Shown: one piece after another, positions 4,883 through 5,346 of the stretch
Layout: the number at the start of each line of letters is the position of its first letter
Numbering within the stretch: position 1 is the stretch's first letter
DNA from: Verrucomicrobiota bacterium
GTDB taxonomy: Bacteria; Verrucomicrobiota; Verrucomicrobiia; Limisphaerales; J093
Length of the DNA: 5,346 nucleotides
NCBI GenBank assembly: GCA_029907285.1
Contig: JARYMD010000314.1
Location: forward strand, 1 to 5,346
Direction: 5' to 3'
Translations under genes and position numbers: made by a program
Notes under the pieces: generated by a model
The model's database searches: none
Told to the model about the DNA's origin: nothing
What the model saw: only the letters and a program-made list of their open reading frames with translations

Positions 4883-5346
4883 ATGGCTGTGCGCATTGAA
4901 GTTCTTGGGTGTGGACTGGCGGCTGCGATCGCGGTCATGATCGCGTGCAATGTTCAAGGGCGGGCTGCAGCGCCGCTGAATCAATCTGAACGTCTGCGCC
5001 GGCTGGCCCGGCTTCCGCAGGTCGAGCTGAGGTCGTCCCTCGCATTCAATCCGTTTAACGGGTTTGATTTGTTGCACGACAAACTGGCGGTGCGGCGTGA
5101 AGCCGAGAGCATGAAGCTGCGCCTGTCGGAATCTCCGGCTAACGCTATGCACTACGTGCGGCTGGGTCGCTTGTGCCATGAGATCGGGGATTCAGGGACT
5201 GCCAATGTTGCTTTCTCCACGGCGGCACGATTGTTCGAGCAGCAAAACGCCGAGAGTTCGGTTGACGGGAAGGTGCTTGCGGCATACGGGGAAGCAATTG
5301 CCGGCGCCAGACGAGCCGATGACGCCGAACGAGTCCTGCGCAGGTC
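4883..5346 (+). CDS. Exported TPR-repeat protein, 3'-truncated by the window edge
   Basis: The frame is open from ATG 4883 to the window end (154 codons plus two bases). The N-terminus looks like a signal sequence: MAVRIEV, then the hydrophobic LGCGLAAAIAVMIAC, then a possible signal-peptidase site in GRAAA (27-31). MIAC (19-22) is a weak lipobox, so a lipoprotein is possible. In-frame ATGs at 4859 and 4841 would add 8 or 14 residues; none has a strong Shine-Dalgarno, and 4883 gives the tidiest signal peptide. Residues about 88-121 fit the TPR consensus closely: Leu94-Gly95 at positions 7-8, Gly102 at 15, Ala107 at 20, Phe111 at 24, Ala114 at 27. A second repeat seems to start near 131 (LAAYGEAIAGARRADDAERV). 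It probably forms a helical protein-interaction scaffold in the periplasm or envelope. Function beyond that is not recognisable, because the rest of the protein is missing. Confidence 0.75.
   Translation, partial: MAVRIEVLGCGLAAAIAVMIACNVQGRAAAPLNQSERLRRLARLPQVELRSSLAFNPFNGFDLLHDKLAVRREAESMKLRLSESPANAMHYVRLGRLCHEIGDSGTANVAFSTAARLFEQQNAESSVDGKVLAAYGEAIAGARRADDAERVLRR

Noticed and set aside
4685..5179. 164-residue minus-strand open frame
   Set aside because: It lies opposite the TPR gene, has an unstructured His/Arg/Gln-rich composition and no recognisable motif, whereas the plus-strand frame has a signal peptide and a good TPR match.

Overview
The window looks like a chromosomal segment of a moderately GC-rich, Gram-negative environmental bacterium. 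A member of Verrucomicrobiota (Pedosphaera/Limisphaerales-like) or a related Planctomycetota lineage fits best. The reasons are a secreted DUF1080 protein, a LamG protein with a beta-helix-type tail, almost no Shine-Dalgarno sequences at the predicted starts, and tandem heptamers in an intergenic gap. The lineage is an inference from gene content; there is no rRNA or other phylogenetic marker here.

Layout, left to right. (1) Positions 2-937, plus strand: the C-terminal 311 residues of a LamG (concanavalin A-like) domain protein whose start lies outside the window. (2) Positions 979-1725, minus strand: a secreted DUF1080 (3-keto-disaccharide hydrolase family) protein, convergent with the LamG gene across a 41-bp gap containing two hairpins. 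(3) Positions 1726-1964: a divergent promoter region. (4) Positions 1965-3614, plus strand: a complete but unusual UDP-glucose/GDP-mannose dehydrogenase family enzyme. It is about 100 residues longer than typical and has Gln where the NAD-binding fold usually has Asp. (5) Positions 3615-3855: a non-coding convergent gap with four tandem 7-bp repeats and a strong 11-bp-stem hairpin. (6) Positions 4564-3856, minus strand: a two-gene HEPN/MNT toxin-antitoxin operon (HepT-MntA, type VII). The toxin carries an intact Rx4HxY motif and the antitoxin an intact GSx10DxD motif. (7) Positions 4565-4882: a divergent intergenic region. (8) Positions 4883-5346, plus strand: the N-terminal 154 residues of an exported TPR protein that runs off the right edge.

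How the genes relate. The LamG protein and the DUF1080 protein are both of types linked to extracytoplasmic carbohydrate binding or breakdown. The dehydrogenase would make nucleotide-activated uronic acids for surface polysaccharide. These are separate transcription units, so a common pathway is only suggestive. HepT-MntA is a self-contained toxin-antitoxin module, bordered on one side by repeat-rich non-coding DNA. I found no wholly new system. The points most worth checking are the altered cofactor site and extra segments of the dehydrogenase, the HepT-MntA pair, and the repeat/hairpin gap between them.
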